DNA of 64,000 nucleotides, taken from the NCBI GenBank assembly GCA_001029295.1, contig LDXJ01000055.1, forward strand, positions 84,063 to 148,062, in the 5' to 3' direction. The position numbers were made by a program, and so were the translations under genes. The notes beneath the pieces are model-generated. The model saw only the letters and a list, made by a program, of their open reading frames with translations. It ran no database searches and had not been told where the DNA came from. Shown piece by piece: positions 28,551-37,435 of this stretch; positions within the stretch are counted from its first letter, which is position 1, and every line of letters begins with the position of its first letter. The DNA is from Peptococcaceae bacterium CEB3. GTDB lineage: Bacteria > Bacillota > Desulfitobacteriia > Desulfitobacteriales > Desulfitobacteriaceae.

Positions 28551-29277
28551 GATTTTCACCGGGTATTTCGGCAGCGGTAAAACGGAAATTGCGCTCAATC
28601 GGGCCGTGAGTCTGACCGCGGCGGGGCAGCGTGTCCATGTGGTCGACCTGGACATTGTCAAACCGTATTTTCGTTCGCGGGAAGCCCGCGCCTTCCTGGC
28701 GGAAGCCGGGGTGGATTTGATTATGCCGAACGGAGGCTGGGAAGATGCCGACCTGCCTGTAGTCAGCCCCCGGGTACTGGGCGCTTTGACCAGCGCGGAG
28801 GGGGAGATCTTGATCGATGTGGGGGGAGACGCGGCCGGTGCTTTGGCCTTGGCCGCTTTTGCCCCGCTTTTGCAGAAGCGCGGTTACCGCATGTTTCTGG
28901 TGATCAATCCCTACCGGCCTTTTTCCGGGGACGCGGGAGGCCTGATAGCCTTGCGACGGGATATCGAGCAGGCCTCCCAGCTGAGGATTGACGGGATCGT
29001 CAGCAATCCCAATTTGGGTGAAAAGACGGAATGGGAGGATTTGCTGGCGGGGTATGCTCAGGTCAACACCATGGCCCGGGATTTAGACTTGCCGGTGCTG
29101 ATGACGGGGGTGACAGAACGCTGGGCCGAGCGCTTGGAGCAAGAACTGGCAGAACCCGCGCGTTGGAGGCAGGGGGAAAAGCCGGTCGGACCCAGGCAAC
29201 GGATCAGGAACTACCTCCTTCCCCCCTGGGAGTCGGAGGAAGGACAAATTAACAGAATCGGGCCGCCTTTTCACTGA
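28543..29277 (+). CDS. P-loop ATPase linked to the VOR operon
   Basis: A 244-residue cytosolic nucleotide-binding protein. It opens MIEIFTGYFGSGKTEIALNRAV, a Walker A in a MinD/CobQ-like context. VVDLDIVKPYFRSRE and ILIDVGGDAAGALALA act as Walker-B-like segments. The family has no firm function that I know. TTG 28543 overlaps the stop of the preceding gene, and the ferredoxin subunit follows after 19 bases. Such genes accompany 2-oxoacid oxidoreductases in anaerobes, so assembly or activation of that complex is possible, as inference only. Confidence 0.75.
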   Translation: MIEIFTGYFGSGKTEIALNRAVSLTAAGQRVHVVDLDIVKPYFRSREARAFLAEAGVDLIMPNGGWEDADLPVVSPRVLGALTSAEGEILIDVGGDAAGALALAAFAPLLQKRGYRMFLVINPYRPFSGDAGGLIALRRDIEQASQLRIDGIVSNPNLGEKTEWEDLLAGYAQVNTMARDLDLPVLMTGVTERWAERLEQELAEPARWRQGEKPVGPRQRIRNYLLPPWESEEGQINRIGPPFH

Positions 29278-29296
29278 GAAGGAAGGAGGGATTTTC

Positions 29297-29518
29297 ATGC
29301 TGAAAGTAGAGTTTGACGAGGAACGCTGCAAAGGGTGCGAACTGTGCAAGGCCGCGTGCCCGAAAGGGATCATTGTTATGGCCGACCACCTCAACTCCAT
29401 GGGGTTCTATCCGGCGACGGTCATCGATCAGGACAGCTGTATTTCCTGCGCGTTTTGCGCCCGGATGTGTCCCGATGTGGTGATTACAGTGCGAAGGGAG
29501 GAGAAAAATCATGGCTAA
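29297..29518 (+). CDS. vorD: 2-oxoacid:ferredoxin oxidoreductase delta (ferredoxin) subunit
   Basis: A 73-residue polyferredoxin with two [4Fe-4S] motifs, CKGCELCKAACP and CISCAFCARMCP. It delivers electrons from the TPP centre to free ferredoxin. GAAGGAAGGAGG precedes the ATG. The end overlaps the alpha subunit start by eight bases. Substrate naming as branched-chain (Vor) comes from the buk/bcd context, and Kor-type 2-oxoglutarate use is possible. Confidence 0.9.
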   Translation: MLKVEFDEERCKGCELCKAACPKGIIVMADHLNSMGFYPATVIDQDSCISCAFCARMCPDVVITVRREEKNHG

Positions 29519-30581
29519 GGTCCTGATGAAAGGGAATGAAGCACTCGGTGAGGCGGCGATCCGGGCCGGCTGCCGCTTTTTCTTCGGCTACCCGATTACA
29601 CCGCAGAGTGAACTTCCGCATTATTTGGCCAAGCGCCTGCCCGAGGTCGGCGGGGTCTTTTTGCAGGCGGAGTCAGAAGTGGCGGCTATTAATATGGTCT
29701 ACGGAGCGGCCGGCGCGGGCGCGCGCGTTATGACATCCTCCTCTTCCCCGGGCGTGAGCCTGAAGATGGAGGGCATTTCCTATATCGCGGGCGCGGAATT
29801 GCCCTGTGTCATCGTCAACATGCAACGGGGCGGCCCGGGCTTGGGCAGCATCCAGCCGGGGCAGGCCGATTACTTTCAAGCGGTTAAAGGGGGAGGGCAC
29901 GGCGATTACCGGCTTCTGGTCCTCGCTCCCGCCAGCATCCAGGAGATGGTGGATTTGATGGGTCTGGCCTTTGCTCTGGCGGATAAATACCGCAACCCGG
30001 TGATGATTCTCGGAGACGGGACTTTGGGGCAAATGATGGAGCCGGTGGAGTTCCCCGAGATGCTCGATCCGGAGAAACTGCCGCAAAAGCCCTGGGCCGC
30101 CCAGGGAGCCAAAGGACGGGAGCCTAATATCATCAATTCTCTTTACCTCAATCCGCTGGAACTGGAAGACCACAACCTGAAACTGCAGGCTAAGTACACC
30201 CAGATGGCAGCGGAGGAGACACGCTCGGAGAGCTATTATACGGATGACGCCGACATTGTTCTGGTTGGGTACGGTTCCTCGGCCCGCGTGTGCAAAGCGG
30301 CAGTGGATCAGGCTCGGCAGCAGGGAATTAAGGCCGGCTTGTTTAGGCCGATCACTCTTTTCCCCTTTCCGAAGGCGGAGATCCAGGCGGCCTGCCGGCA
30401 GGCCAAGGCGGTCCTGACGGTGGAAATGAGCATGGGTCAATTGGTTGAAGATGTGCGCTACAACCTCGAATTTAGAGTGCCCGTTCACTTCTACGGACGA
30501 GCCGGGGGGATGGTTCCCACGACTCGGGCTGTCGTCTCCAAGATCACAGAGTTGGTGCAGGAAGGAGGGCGATCGGCATGA
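29511..30581 (+). CDS. vorB: 2-oxoacid:ferredoxin oxidoreductase alpha subunit
   Basis: Alpha (domain I/II) subunit of 356 residues. It begins [29 protein letters not shown]. The middle has [25 protein letters not shown], and the C-terminal transketolase-like domain has [13 protein letters not shown]. It forms, with the delta, beta and gamma subunits, a complex oxidising 2-oxoisovalerate-type acids to acyl-CoA with ferredoxin. Overlaps with both neighbours show tight coupling. Confidence 0.92.
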   Translation: MAKVLMKGNEALGEAAIRAGCRFFFGYPITPQSELPHYLAKRLPEVGGVFLQAESEVAAINMVYGAAGAGARVMTSSSSPGVSLKMEGISYIAGAELPCVIVNMQRGGPGLGSIQPGQADYFQAVKGGGHGDYRLLVLAPASIQEMVDLMGLAFALADKYRNPVMILGDGTLGQMMEPVEFPEMLDPEKLPQKPWAAQGAKGREPNIINSLYLNPLELEDHNLKLQAKYTQMAAEETRSESYYTDDADIVLVGYGSSARVCKAAVDQARQQGIKAGLFRPITLFPFPKAEIQAACRQAKAVLTVEMSMGQLVEDVRYNLEFRVPVHFYGRAGGMVPTTRAVVSKITELVQEGGRSA

Positions 30582-31327
30582 TTACGGTGTTTGAAAAGCC
30601 AAAGTCCCTGACCCCAGCCAAGACGCATTATTGCCCAGGGTGTACGCACGGCATCATTCACCGCTTGGTGGCGGAAGTTATCGACGAACTCGGCGTGAGG
30701 GAAGAGACTATCGGTATCGCTCCCGTCGGTTGCTCAGTGCTGGCTTATAACTATTTTAACGTGGATATGTACGAAGCGGCCCACGGCCGCGCTCCGGCGG
30801 TGGCCACGGGGATCAAGCGGGTTCATCCCGATAAAGTGGTGTTTACCTATCAGGGAGACGGAGATCTGGCAGCCATCGGAACGGCCGAGATCATTCACGC
30901 CGCGGCCCGGGGGGAAAAGATTACCACCATCTTCGTCAATAACGCGATTTATGGCATGACCGGGGGACAGATGGCCCCCACGACTCTGATCGGTCAGACA
31001 GCGACAACGGCCCCGAACGGACGCGATCCGGAGGTACAGGGTTACCCCATCCGTATGTCCGAGATCCTGGCTACGATGCCGGGGGCGGCCTACATCGCCC
31101 GCGTTTCGGTGCATAATCCGCAGGAAGTGGCGAAAGCGAAAAAGGCCATTAAGACTGCTTTTCAGGTTCAGCTGGAACGGAAAGGGTTTGCCATGGTCGA
31201 GGTCCTGTCCAGCTGTCCGACCAACTGGGGCCTGACTCCGCTCAAGGCTTTGGAGTGGCTTAAGGATAATATGATTCCCTATTATCCCCTGGGTGTACAG
31301 AAAGCACCTGAGGAGGTGAAGGCCTGA
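30578..31327 (+). CDS. vorA: 2-oxoacid:ferredoxin oxidoreductase beta (TPP) subunit
   Basis: TPP-binding beta subunit, 249 residues. [14 protein letters not shown] at the N-terminus, the TPP/Mg motif [19 protein letters not shown] to [16 protein letters not shown], and SSCPTNWG near the end are all typical. It starts four bases inside the alpha gene and ends within the gamma start (TGATG), so the subunits are made together. Confidence 0.93.
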   Translation: MITVFEKPKSLTPAKTHYCPGCTHGIIHRLVAEVIDELGVREETIGIAPVGCSVLAYNYFNVDMYEAAHGRAPAVATGIKRVHPDKVVFTYQGDGDLAAIGTAEIIHAAARGEKITTIFVNNAIYGMTGGQMAPTTLIGQTATTAPNGRDPEVQGYPIRMSEILATMPGAAYIARVSVHNPQEVAKAKKAIKTAFQVQLERKGFAMVEVLSSCPTNWGLTPLKALEWLKDNMIPYYPLGVQKAPEEVKA

Positions 31328-31869
31328 TGTTGCAGGAGATTATTTTGGCCGGTTTTGGCGGCCAAGGAGTCATGTCCATGGGGCAGCTTCTGGCTTATGC
31401 CGGGATGGAGGAGAACAAGCAGGTCAGCTGGATTCCTTCTTACGGTCCGGAGATGCGGGGAGGAACGGCCAATTGTTCCGTGACCTTGTCGGATACCCCG
31501 GTGAGTTCCCCTTTGATCGACGAACCCGATACCCTTTTTGTTCTCAACCGGCCTTCCTTGGAAAAATTCGAAGGGAGTGTCAAACCGGGCGGGTTGCTCT
31601 TGCTCAATTCCTCTCTCGTAAAGGTTGAACCCCAAAGGACGGACCTGCGGGTCCTGAAACTCCCGGTGGACAATCTGGCCCAGGAGAAATTCGGCAATTC
31701 CCGCGTGGCCAATATGATTCTGGTCGGTGCTTTCGTGGCAGTCACGGGGGCCGTGAGTCTCGACTCCGTGGTGGGGGCCCTGAAGAAAGTGCTGCCTGAG
31801 CACCGGCACAAGTTAATTCCGCTGAACCGGCAGGCTTTGGAATTAGGAGTTGAGTTGGCTCAATCATGA
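31327..31869 (+). CDS. vorC: 2-oxoacid:ferredoxin oxidoreductase gamma subunit
   Basis: Gamma subunit, 180 residues. The family start is EIILAGFGGQGVMSMGQLLAYAG, followed by SWIPSYGPEMRGGTANCSV. It completes the four-subunit complex in order delta-alpha-beta-gamma. The stop overlaps the NUDIX gene start by four bases, so nudF may share the transcript. Confidence 0.92.
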   Translation: MLQEIILAGFGGQGVMSMGQLLAYAGMEENKQVSWIPSYGPEMRGGTANCSVTLSDTPVSSPLIDEPDTLFVLNRPSLEKFEGSVKPGGLLLLNSSLVKVEPQRTDLRVLKLPVDNLAQEKFGNSRVANMILVGAFVAVTGAVSLDSVVGALKKVLPEHRHKLIPLNRQALELGVELAQS

Positions 31870-32408
31870 AAAACAGCGACACCGATTTGCGCGAAGAGAG
31901 AATCAGCCGGGAAGTCGTCTTTCAAGGGCGCATGCTGCGTTTGGAACAGGATACGGTCCGCCTGCCCCAGGGAGGAAAAACGACCCGGGAAGTGGTCAGG
32001 CATCCGGGAGCCGTGGGGATTGTGGCCCGGTTGGAGGAGAGGGTTTTGCTCGTCAGGCAGTTCCGCTATCCCATCGGGGACGTGACCTTGGAGATCCCGG
32101 CCGGAAAGTTGGATCCGGGGGAGGAGGTTTTGAGTTGCGCCGAGCGGGAACTGAGGGAGGAAACGGGTTACAGGGGAACTATGGTTCCCCTCGGCACCTT
32201 CTACACTACTCCCGGATTCTCGGACGAAATTATGCACCTTTACCTGGCTCGGGACTTGGTTTGGGACCCCCTCGTTCCGGATGAGGACGAGTTCTTGGCG
32301 GTGGAAGCCCTTGACTGGGCGGGGGCTGTGGTCAGGGCTCGCGACGGTGGTTTTCGGGACGCGAAAACGGTCCTGGCCCTCTTGCTGGCGGCGGAAAGGC
32401 TGAAATGA
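31866..32408 (+). CDS. nudF: NUDIX hydrolase, ADP-ribose pyrophosphatase
   Basis: A 180-residue NUDIX enzyme. A full Nudix box GKLDPGEEVLSCAERELREETGY (23 residues, Gx5Ex7REuxEExGu) lies around residues 79-101, and VRQFRYPIGDVTLEIPAG just before it is typical of ADP-ribose pyrophosphatases. It is in the position of Bacillus nudF upstream of spoIIM. Overlaps at both ends show transcription coupling with vorC and the EndoQ-like gene. Confidence 0.92.
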   Translation: MKNSDTDLREERISREVVFQGRMLRLEQDTVRLPQGGKTTREVVRHPGAVGIVARLEERVLLVRQFRYPIGDVTLEIPAGKLDPGEEVLSCAERELREETGYRGTMVPLGTFYTTPGFSDEIMHLYLARDLVWDPLVPDEDEFLAVEALDWAGAVVRARDGGFRDAKTVLALLLAAERLK

Positions 32409-33592
32409 TCTACGCGGATATGCACATTCATATCGGACGCAGTCTGGACGGCAAAGCGGTCAAGATTACGGCCGCGGCTTCGCTGGACCTGCCGCGTATT
32501 CTTGAGGAAGCGGGTGCGGTCAAAGGTCTCTCACTGATTGGAATTGTGGATGCCCACTCGACCGGAGTGCGCCGGGATTTTGAGACCCTCTTGGCGCGGG
32601 GCATCCTTCGCCCCCTGGCGGGCGGCGGTTACCGGGCGGGAGAACTGACCGTGATTCCGGGGGTTGAGGCGGAATTAGCCGTGGGCAAGGGCGTTGCCCA
32701 CCTCCTGGCTTATTTTCCGGGCCTGGCGGAGGTGGGGGAATATGTGCGCCGGCTGCGGCCCTATGTAAAGAACTGGCAACTCAGTTCGCAGAAGGCCTTT
32801 CTGCCGGTGGAAGGCTGGTTAGACGCTGTTCTCGGCTCCGGAGGGGTCTGGCTCCCGGCCCACGCTTTTACGCCGCACAAAGGGATCTACGGCAACTGTT
32901 GCCGGCGCTTGGCGGAGGTCCTGCCCGAACTTCCTCGGGGTTTGGAAATCGGACTGAGTGCCGACCGCAGCATGGCGCGCAGTATCAGCGAATTGGACGG
33001 GGTGGAACTCTTCAGCAATTCGGATGCCCACTCCCTGCCCAACATCGCCCGGGAGTACAATGCCTTGCAACTGAGCGAAGCTTCCTTTGCCGGTTGGCAG
33101 GATCTGCTGGCCCGGAGGGCTGGGCAGGTGGTGGCGAATTATGGTTTAAACCCGGAAGTCGGCAAGTACCACCGAAGTTTCTGTCTGGCCTGTGAAAAAG
33201 TGGTGGAGGGGGCTCCGCCGGCTTTTGTCTGCCCGCGTTGCGGGAGTGCACATGTGGTTCCCGGGGTCTTGGATCGCCTGGTCAGCATCGCCGACCGAGC
33301 CGTGGTTTCCGGCGTGTCCGCGACCGGACCGTCGGCAGCGACCGGCGGGGGTCGTTATGTCTACCAGATTCCCTTGCGCCGTTTGCCCGGGATCGGTCCG
33401 AAAACGATCGGGCGCTTGCTGGGGGCTTTCGGTACAGAGATGGCTGTCTTGCATGAGGCGGAAGCGGAGGACTTGGTGCGGGTGGCCGGTGAGAAAGCAG
33501 CCCGCTGGATTCTGGGCTCGCGGCGGGGAGAGCTCAGGGTCGAGCCCGGCGGAGGAGGGATATTCGGCAGGGTCGTGGACATACTTTCCTGA
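32405..33592 (+). CDS. endonuclease Q-like PHP-domain protein
   Basis: A 395-residue protein of the TIGR00375/EndoQ family. The PHP metal-binding start is IYADMHIHIGRSLDG, with further ligands in VDAHS and NSDAHSLPNI. A zinc-ribbon CLACEKVVEG...CPRCGS lies near residues 260-282, and a helix-hairpin-helix RLPGIGPKTIGRLLGAFG near 330. Archaeal EndoQ nicks DNA beside deaminated bases. The bacterial family is believed related, but its activity here is inferred. It starts inside the nudF stop. Confidence 0.82.
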   Translation: MIYADMHIHIGRSLDGKAVKITAAASLDLPRILEEAGAVKGLSLIGIVDAHSTGVRRDFETLLARGILRPLAGGGYRAGELTVIPGVEAELAVGKGVAHLLAYFPGLAEVGEYVRRLRPYVKNWQLSSQKAFLPVEGWLDAVLGSGGVWLPAHAFTPHKGIYGNCCRRLAEVLPELPRGLEIGLSADRSMARSISELDGVELFSNSDAHSLPNIAREYNALQLSEASFAGWQDLLARRAGQVVANYGLNPEVGKYHRSFCLACEKVVEGAPPAFVCPRCGSAHVVPGVLDRLVSIADRAVVSGVSATGPSAATGGGRYVYQIPLRRLPGIGPKTIGRLLGAFGTEMAVLHEAEAEDLVRVAGEKAARWILGSRRGELRVEPGGGGIFGRVVDILS

Positions 33593-33644
33593 AATCTGGA
33601 ATAAATATCCTTTGAAGGGATGCAACCGGAAAGGGGTATTGTTC

Positions 33645-34244
33645 ATGCGGCACAGGTTGGAGGAGCATGTTCGCCGGTATTGGTTAATTTACTTAACCCT
33701 TGCCAGTGTCTATCTGGCGGGAATCGTCTTAGGAGCGGTCGGAGTCGGTGCTTTGGGCGGGCAGGAGACCTCCCGGCTCGGGCAATTTCTGGACACGTTG
33801 CTGCTCAGCCAGCCTTCGGCCTTGAGTCCTCAGTTTTTGCTGGCGCTGGCCCGGGATACCTTGATTATAATGGCTGGGATCTGGCTTTTGGGCTTGACGG
33901 TCGTCGGGGTTCCCTTAATCTATGTGGTCGTCTTCACCCGGGGGTTCATTCTCGGGTTTACCGCCAGCTTTATCATTGAGGTCAAGGGGGCGGCCGGGGT
34001 TGCGCTGGCAGTCGTTACGATCTTTCTGCCGGCTTTGGCCGCCATACCGCTGCTGTTGCTCGACGCCGGCATGGCCACGATCTTTTCCTTGCTCTTGTTG
34101 CGCGGCCGCGGCAAAGGGGAGTCTCTGAGACGCGATGTTTTCTATTACAGCCTATCGGCTGCCCTAGTTTCCTTGGGAGCCGTACTGGTGGGCATCGCCC
34201 AGGGGTATTTTTCCCTCTTGGGGGTGCACCTGTTCGGCCTGTGA
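33645..34244 (+). CDS. spoIIM: stage II sporulation protein M
   Basis: SpoIIM, about 199 residues, an integral membrane protein of the DMP complex for septal peptidoglycan degradation during engulfment. There are about five hydrophobic segments (from residue 12 on), with the TRGFILGFTASFII motif near the middle. ATG 33645 follows AAAGGGGT. A longer frame upstream overlaps the previous gene and is not coding. Its position between nudF and xerD agrees with Bacillus. Confidence 0.93.
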   Translation: MRHRLEEHVRRYWLIYLTLASVYLAGIVLGAVGVGALGGQETSRLGQFLDTLLLSQPSALSPQFLLALARDTLIIMAGIWLLGLTVVGVPLIYVVVFTRGFILGFTASFIIEVKGAAGVALAVVTIFLPALAAIPLLLLDAGMATIFSLLLLRGRGKGESLRRDVFYYSLSAALVSLGAVLVGIAQGYFSLLGVHLFGL

Positions 34245-34385
34245 GGAGAAAGTATTAAAGTATTTTGCCGCAAAGGATTAGGAATAATAACCGAGGGTGG
34301 GAATCACGGGGGCCGTGATGGGGGCAGGTGCCGCGGAAACCGCGGCGGACATCACCGGGAAAGTGTGAGAAGGCAGACGCGGCCG

Positions 34386-34540
34386 GGAAGATGTCGCCGG
34401 AGATGTCTCCGGGGATATCATCGGAAGATGTCGTCAGGAACACGTCACCGGGAAGATGTCGCTAGGAAAATGTCGCCAGGCGGACGTCATCGGGAAGATG
34501 TCGCTAGGGTGGCGTCGCCGGGAAGACGGCATAAGAAATT
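34386..34540 (+). repeat. degenerate tandem repeats upstream of ald
   Basis: GGAAGATGTCG occurs at 34386, 34423, 34451 and 34493. The 18-base form CGGGAAGATGTCGCTAGG occurs exactly at 34450 and 34492 (42 bases apart), with weaker copies between. The region is not convincingly coding. A related copy lies at 36364-36382. Confidence 0.75.
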
Positions 34541-34553
34541 GGAGGTTTAGCTA

Positions 34554-35669
34554 ATGATTATCGGGGTACCAAAAGAAATCAAGAACAGTGAAAACAGGGT
34601 GGGGATTACGCCGGCCGGTGTTCATGCTTTTGTCCAAGCCGGACACAAGGTCATGGTGGAAAAGACCGCGGGTGAAGGCAGTGGTATTACAGACGCCGAG
34701 TACGTGCAAGCCGGAGCTCAGATGGCGGAAGCGGCGGGTGTTTGGTCTGAGGCTGACATGATCATTAAGGTCAAAGAGCCCCTCCCCCAGGAATATCAAT
34801 ATTTTAAAGAGGGACAAGTTATCTTTACTTACCTGCATTTGGCCCCCGAACCGGAACTGACCAAAGCCCTGCTGGAAAAGAAAACAGTCGGTATTGCCTA
34901 TGAGACGATTCAGCAAGACAACGGCGCCTTGCCGCTTTTGGTACCCATGAGTGAGGTGGCCGGCAGGATGTCCGTCCAAATCGGGGCCCAGTTCCTGGAA
35001 AAACATTACGGAGGCAAGGGAGTTTTGCTGGGCGGAGTTCCCGGAGTCCCGCCCGCCCATGTCACCATCGTGGGCGGCGGCATTGTCGGCACCAACGCCG
35101 CCAGGATGGCTTTGGGCCTGGGTGCTGATGTGACGATCCTGGATAACAATCCCCAGCGCCTGCGCGAAATCGACGACCTCTTCGGCGGCCGGGTCAAGAC
35201 CTTGATGTCCAACGCCTACAACCTGGCCCACAGTGTCGCTCAGGCCGACCTGTTGGTAGGAGCCGTCCTCATTCCCGGGGCCCGCGCTCCGCGGCTGGTG
35301 AGCGAGGAGATGGTCAAGTCCATGACCCCCGGCAGCGTTATCGTCGACGTCGCTATCGATCAGGGCGGCAGTATTGCTACGATTGACCGGGTGACGACCC
35401 ATAGTGACCCGGTGTACACCCGCTACGGCGTTGTTCACTATTCCGTCGCGAACATGCCTGGGGCCGTGGCCCGCACTTCCACTTTCGCGCTGACTAACGC
35501 CACACTTCCCTACGGTCTGGAACTGGCCAATAAGGGCTACCTAAAGGCCGTTCAGGAAAACAGGGCCCTGCGCAAAGGGGTCAATGTTGTGAACGGAAAA
35601 CTGACGTACAAGGCGGTCGCGGAAGCCCTGAACCTTCCTTACACGCCTTTGGAAGAGATTTTGCTCTAA
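34554..35669 (+). CDS. ald: alanine dehydrogenase
   Basis: L-alanine dehydrogenase, 371 residues, full length. It begins [23 protein letters not shown] with the substrate-binding Arg and Lys, then [11 protein letters not shown], and the NAD site [29 protein letters not shown]. The C-terminal segment [23 protein letters not shown] is also conserved. It deaminates alanine to pyruvate with NAD. ATG 34554 follows TTGGAGG. A 300-base repeat-rich leader separates it from spoIIM. Confidence 0.97.
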   Translation: MIIGVPKEIKNSENRVGITPAGVHAFVQAGHKVMVEKTAGEGSGITDAEYVQAGAQMAEAAGVWSEADMIIKVKEPLPQEYQYFKEGQVIFTYLHLAPEPELTKALLEKKTVGIAYETIQQDNGALPLLVPMSEVAGRMSVQIGAQFLEKHYGGKGVLLGGVPGVPPAHVTIVGGGIVGTNAARMALGLGADVTILDNNPQRLREIDDLFGGRVKTLMSNAYNLAHSVAQADLLVGAVLIPGARAPRLVSEEMVKSMTPGSVIVDVAIDQGGSIATIDRVTTHSDPVYTRYGVVHYSVANMPGAVARTSTFALTNATLPYGLELANKGYLKAVQENRALRKGVNVVNGKLTYKAVAEALNLPYTPLEEILL

Positions 35670-36072
35670 CATCCGGCGCTGGTTTTGCGCTCCTCTGCGA
35701 AATCGTTCGCTTGGCACGTGTGGCACAGGGTATGGTGATTTCATCGATCATCGCGTGGGCGTCCGGTCGTTCTCTTAGCACGTGCGGCATAGGGTACGGC
35801 TTGCTGGGCTCCTCCGCTTGCTGGGTTCCTCGGCTTGCACTGTTGCTTGGTTTGCCGGGTTCCTTTGTAAACAGGCACTTGGTGCTTGCAGTGCCCGGGT
35901 AATTTGTGATTCGCGGGTCAAGGATATATTCGTGGGTTAAGGATATTAGGTTCCTCGAAAAGGGACGGGAAAAGGGATCGCCGCTCGGCAGCTCCTTTTC
36001 CCGTCCTTTCGCTTTAATATGACCTATGACAATCTCCCCCCGGCATAGACTGTAAGGATAGGGGGGAGGAGC
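35670..36072 (+). other. intergenic stretch with direct repeats
   Basis: About 400 bases without a gene. Two 26-base direct repeats start with CTTGGCACGTGTGGCACAGG (35710-35735) and CTTAGCACGTGCGGCATAGG (35774-35799), 64 bases apart and about five mismatches in total. GCTGGGCTCCTC and GCTGGGTTCCTC follow around 35804-35832. Short open frames here lack ribosome binding sites. Confidence 0.6.
35958..36010 (+). terminator. long hairpin, probable terminator
   Basis: A strong stem formed by AAAGGGACGGGAAAAGG and CCTTTTCCCGTCCTTT with a 19-base loop. It lies 290 bases past ald and 60 bases before the next gene. The T-run after it is poor (CGCTTTAAT), so it may instead be a processing or regulatory structure. 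Confidence 0.5.
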
Positions 36073-36306
36073 GTGCGTCGGGAAAGCTGGGGAGAATTTT
36101 TCTTCTATGTGGTAAGAATTCTGTTGCTCTTGATCTTGCTGGCTTTATTGCTGCCCAAGATCGCGCAAGTGTGGGGTGCCTGGATGTCGGCCCTGGACCA
36201 CGGGGAACGTCAACCGAGCGGGAATCCGATGCGGGTGGAGAGCCGCCCCTGGACCGAGTTTGTCATACATATCTTACCGAGAGCCGGAGGAAAAGTGGCG
36301 GAGTAG
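36073..36306 (+). CDS. DUF4227 small membrane protein (YqzK-like)
   Basis: A 77-residue protein with one N-terminal transmembrane helix (about residues 11-32, FYVVRILLLLILLALLLPK) and a hydrophilic tail. Size, topology and location directly before xerD match YqzK/DUF4227 of Bacillus. GTG 36073 sits close behind GGGGGGAGGAG. Function is unknown. Confidence 0.65.
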   Translation: MRRESWGEFFFYVVRILLLLILLALLLPKIAQVWGAWMSALDHGERQPSGNPMRVESRPWTEFVIHILPRAGGKVAE

Positions 36307-36345
36307 ATCCTGGTGCAGGCGGTGGCAGTGCTTCCCAGGACAAAA

Positions 36346-36397
36346 GGTTTTCGCCGATATTAGCGGGAATAGATGTCGCTAGCGGCGAGCGAAAACC
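36346..36397 (+). other. nested inverted repeat between DUF4227 and xerD
   Basis: Perfect 9-base arms GGTTTTCGC (36346-36354) and GCGAAAACC (36389-36397) enclose an inner stem TAGCG/CGCTA (36361-36365, 36377-36381). There is no T-run on the plus strand. The inner part contains AGATGTCGCTAG, the same core as the repeats upstream of ald. Confidence 0.65.
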
Positions 36398-36541
36398 GGG
36401 GTTGGCATTTGTCTTACGGAAAGGGACGAACCCGTACCTCTGCTTCAGCCGCAACGATGTGCTTTTGCTTGTATCCATAGCCAGGAGGGAGGAGAATCCG
36501 CCCCGATGTAGAAATGAAGAAGGGCGGGAGGTGGAGACTGT

Positions 36542-37435
36542 ATGGCCGAAGAAGAGATGCTTATCAATAACTATCTCAACTTTCTCAAGCTGGAAAGGGG
36601 ACTGTCGGAAAACACGATTGCGGCTTACAGACGGGATCTGAAGCGGTTGAGCGTCTTTCTGGCGGGTCGGGGCGAAGGACTCCTGACCTGTGAAGCCAAC
36701 GACCTGTTTCTCTTGGTCTATCATCTCAGGTCCGAGGGGAAAGCCGCACGCAGCCTGGCCAGAGCAACTGCCACCCTGCGTGGTTTTTTTTCCTATCTGC
36801 TCAATGAAGGACTGCGCACTGAGGATCCGACGCTTTACCTGAACACCCCCAAGTTGGATAAGGTCCTGCCTCATGTTTTGTCCGAGCAGGCGATGGACAA
36901 GCTACTAACGGTCCGCTCGAGTACGGACCTGGACCTGCGCAACCTGGCCATGCTGGAAGTGATGTACGGCAGTGGGTTGCGGGTTTCCGAGCTGACGAAC
37001 CTCAGTGTAAAAGACGTGGCTCTGGACGTGGGGTATGTTCGTTGTTTGGGTAAAGGCGGGAAGGAGAGAATCGTTCCTCTGGGCGAATGCGCAGTGCAGG
37101 CATTGAACACTTATCTGCGGGGACCCCGTGAGCGCCTTCGTCGGGGGCGGCGGACAGAGGTTCTCTTCCTCAATGCCCGGGGAAACCGCCTGACCAGGCA
37201 GGGGTTTTGGCAGATCCTCAAAGACTGGGCGAAGGCCCACGGCCTGGAGCAGAATGTCTTTCCCCATATGCTCAGGCATACCTTCGCTACCCATCTGTTG
37301 GACCACGGCGCGGACTTGCGCTCCGTTCAAGAGATGCTGGGGCACGCTGACATTTCGACCACCCAGATCTACACGCACTTGAGCAGGCAGAGACTGTTGG
37401 AGGTATTTCGACGGGCACACCCGCGCAGCCAGTGA
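36542..37435 (+). CDS. xerD: tyrosine recombinase XerD
   Basis: Chromosome dimer resolution recombinase, 297 residues. It has an N-terminal SAM-like core-binding domain (residues 1-90, LKLERGLSENTIAAYRRDL) and a catalytic domain with Arg in MYGSGLRVSELTNL, HMLRHTFATHLLDHGADL, LGHADISTTQIYTHLS and the nucleophile Tyr near residue 278. It acts at dif with FtsK. It is in the usual place upstream of punA. GGGAGGTGGAG precedes the ATG. Confidence 0.95.
   Translation: MAEEEMLINNYLNFLKLERGLSENTIAAYRRDLKRLSVFLAGRGEGLLTCEANDLFLLVYHLRSEGKAARSLARATATLRGFFSYLLNEGLRTEDPTLYLNTPKLDKVLPHVLSEQAMDKLLTVRSSTDLDLRNLAMLEVMYGSGLRVSELTNLSVKDVALDVGYVRCLGKGGKERIVPLGECAVQALNTYLRGPRERLRRGRRTEVLFLNARGNRLTRQGFWQILKDWAKAHGLEQNVFPHMLRHTFATHLLDHGADLRSVQEMLGHADISTTQIYTHLSRQRLLEVFRRAHPRSQ

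Noticed and set aside
33192..33644. Long N-terminal extension of the spoIIM frame
   Set aside because: It overlaps the EndoQ-like gene in another frame, and the SpoIIM family start is at ATG 33645 with its own ribosome binding site.
34365..34550. Small basic protein with RHREDVAR repeats upstream of ald
   Set aside because: The frame is only a reading of degenerate DNA repeats, without a ribosome binding site; treated as noncoding repeat.
36171..36641. Long frame over DUF4227 end and xerD start
   Set aside because: It overlaps two supported genes in another frame and covers the inverted repeat; no start signal.
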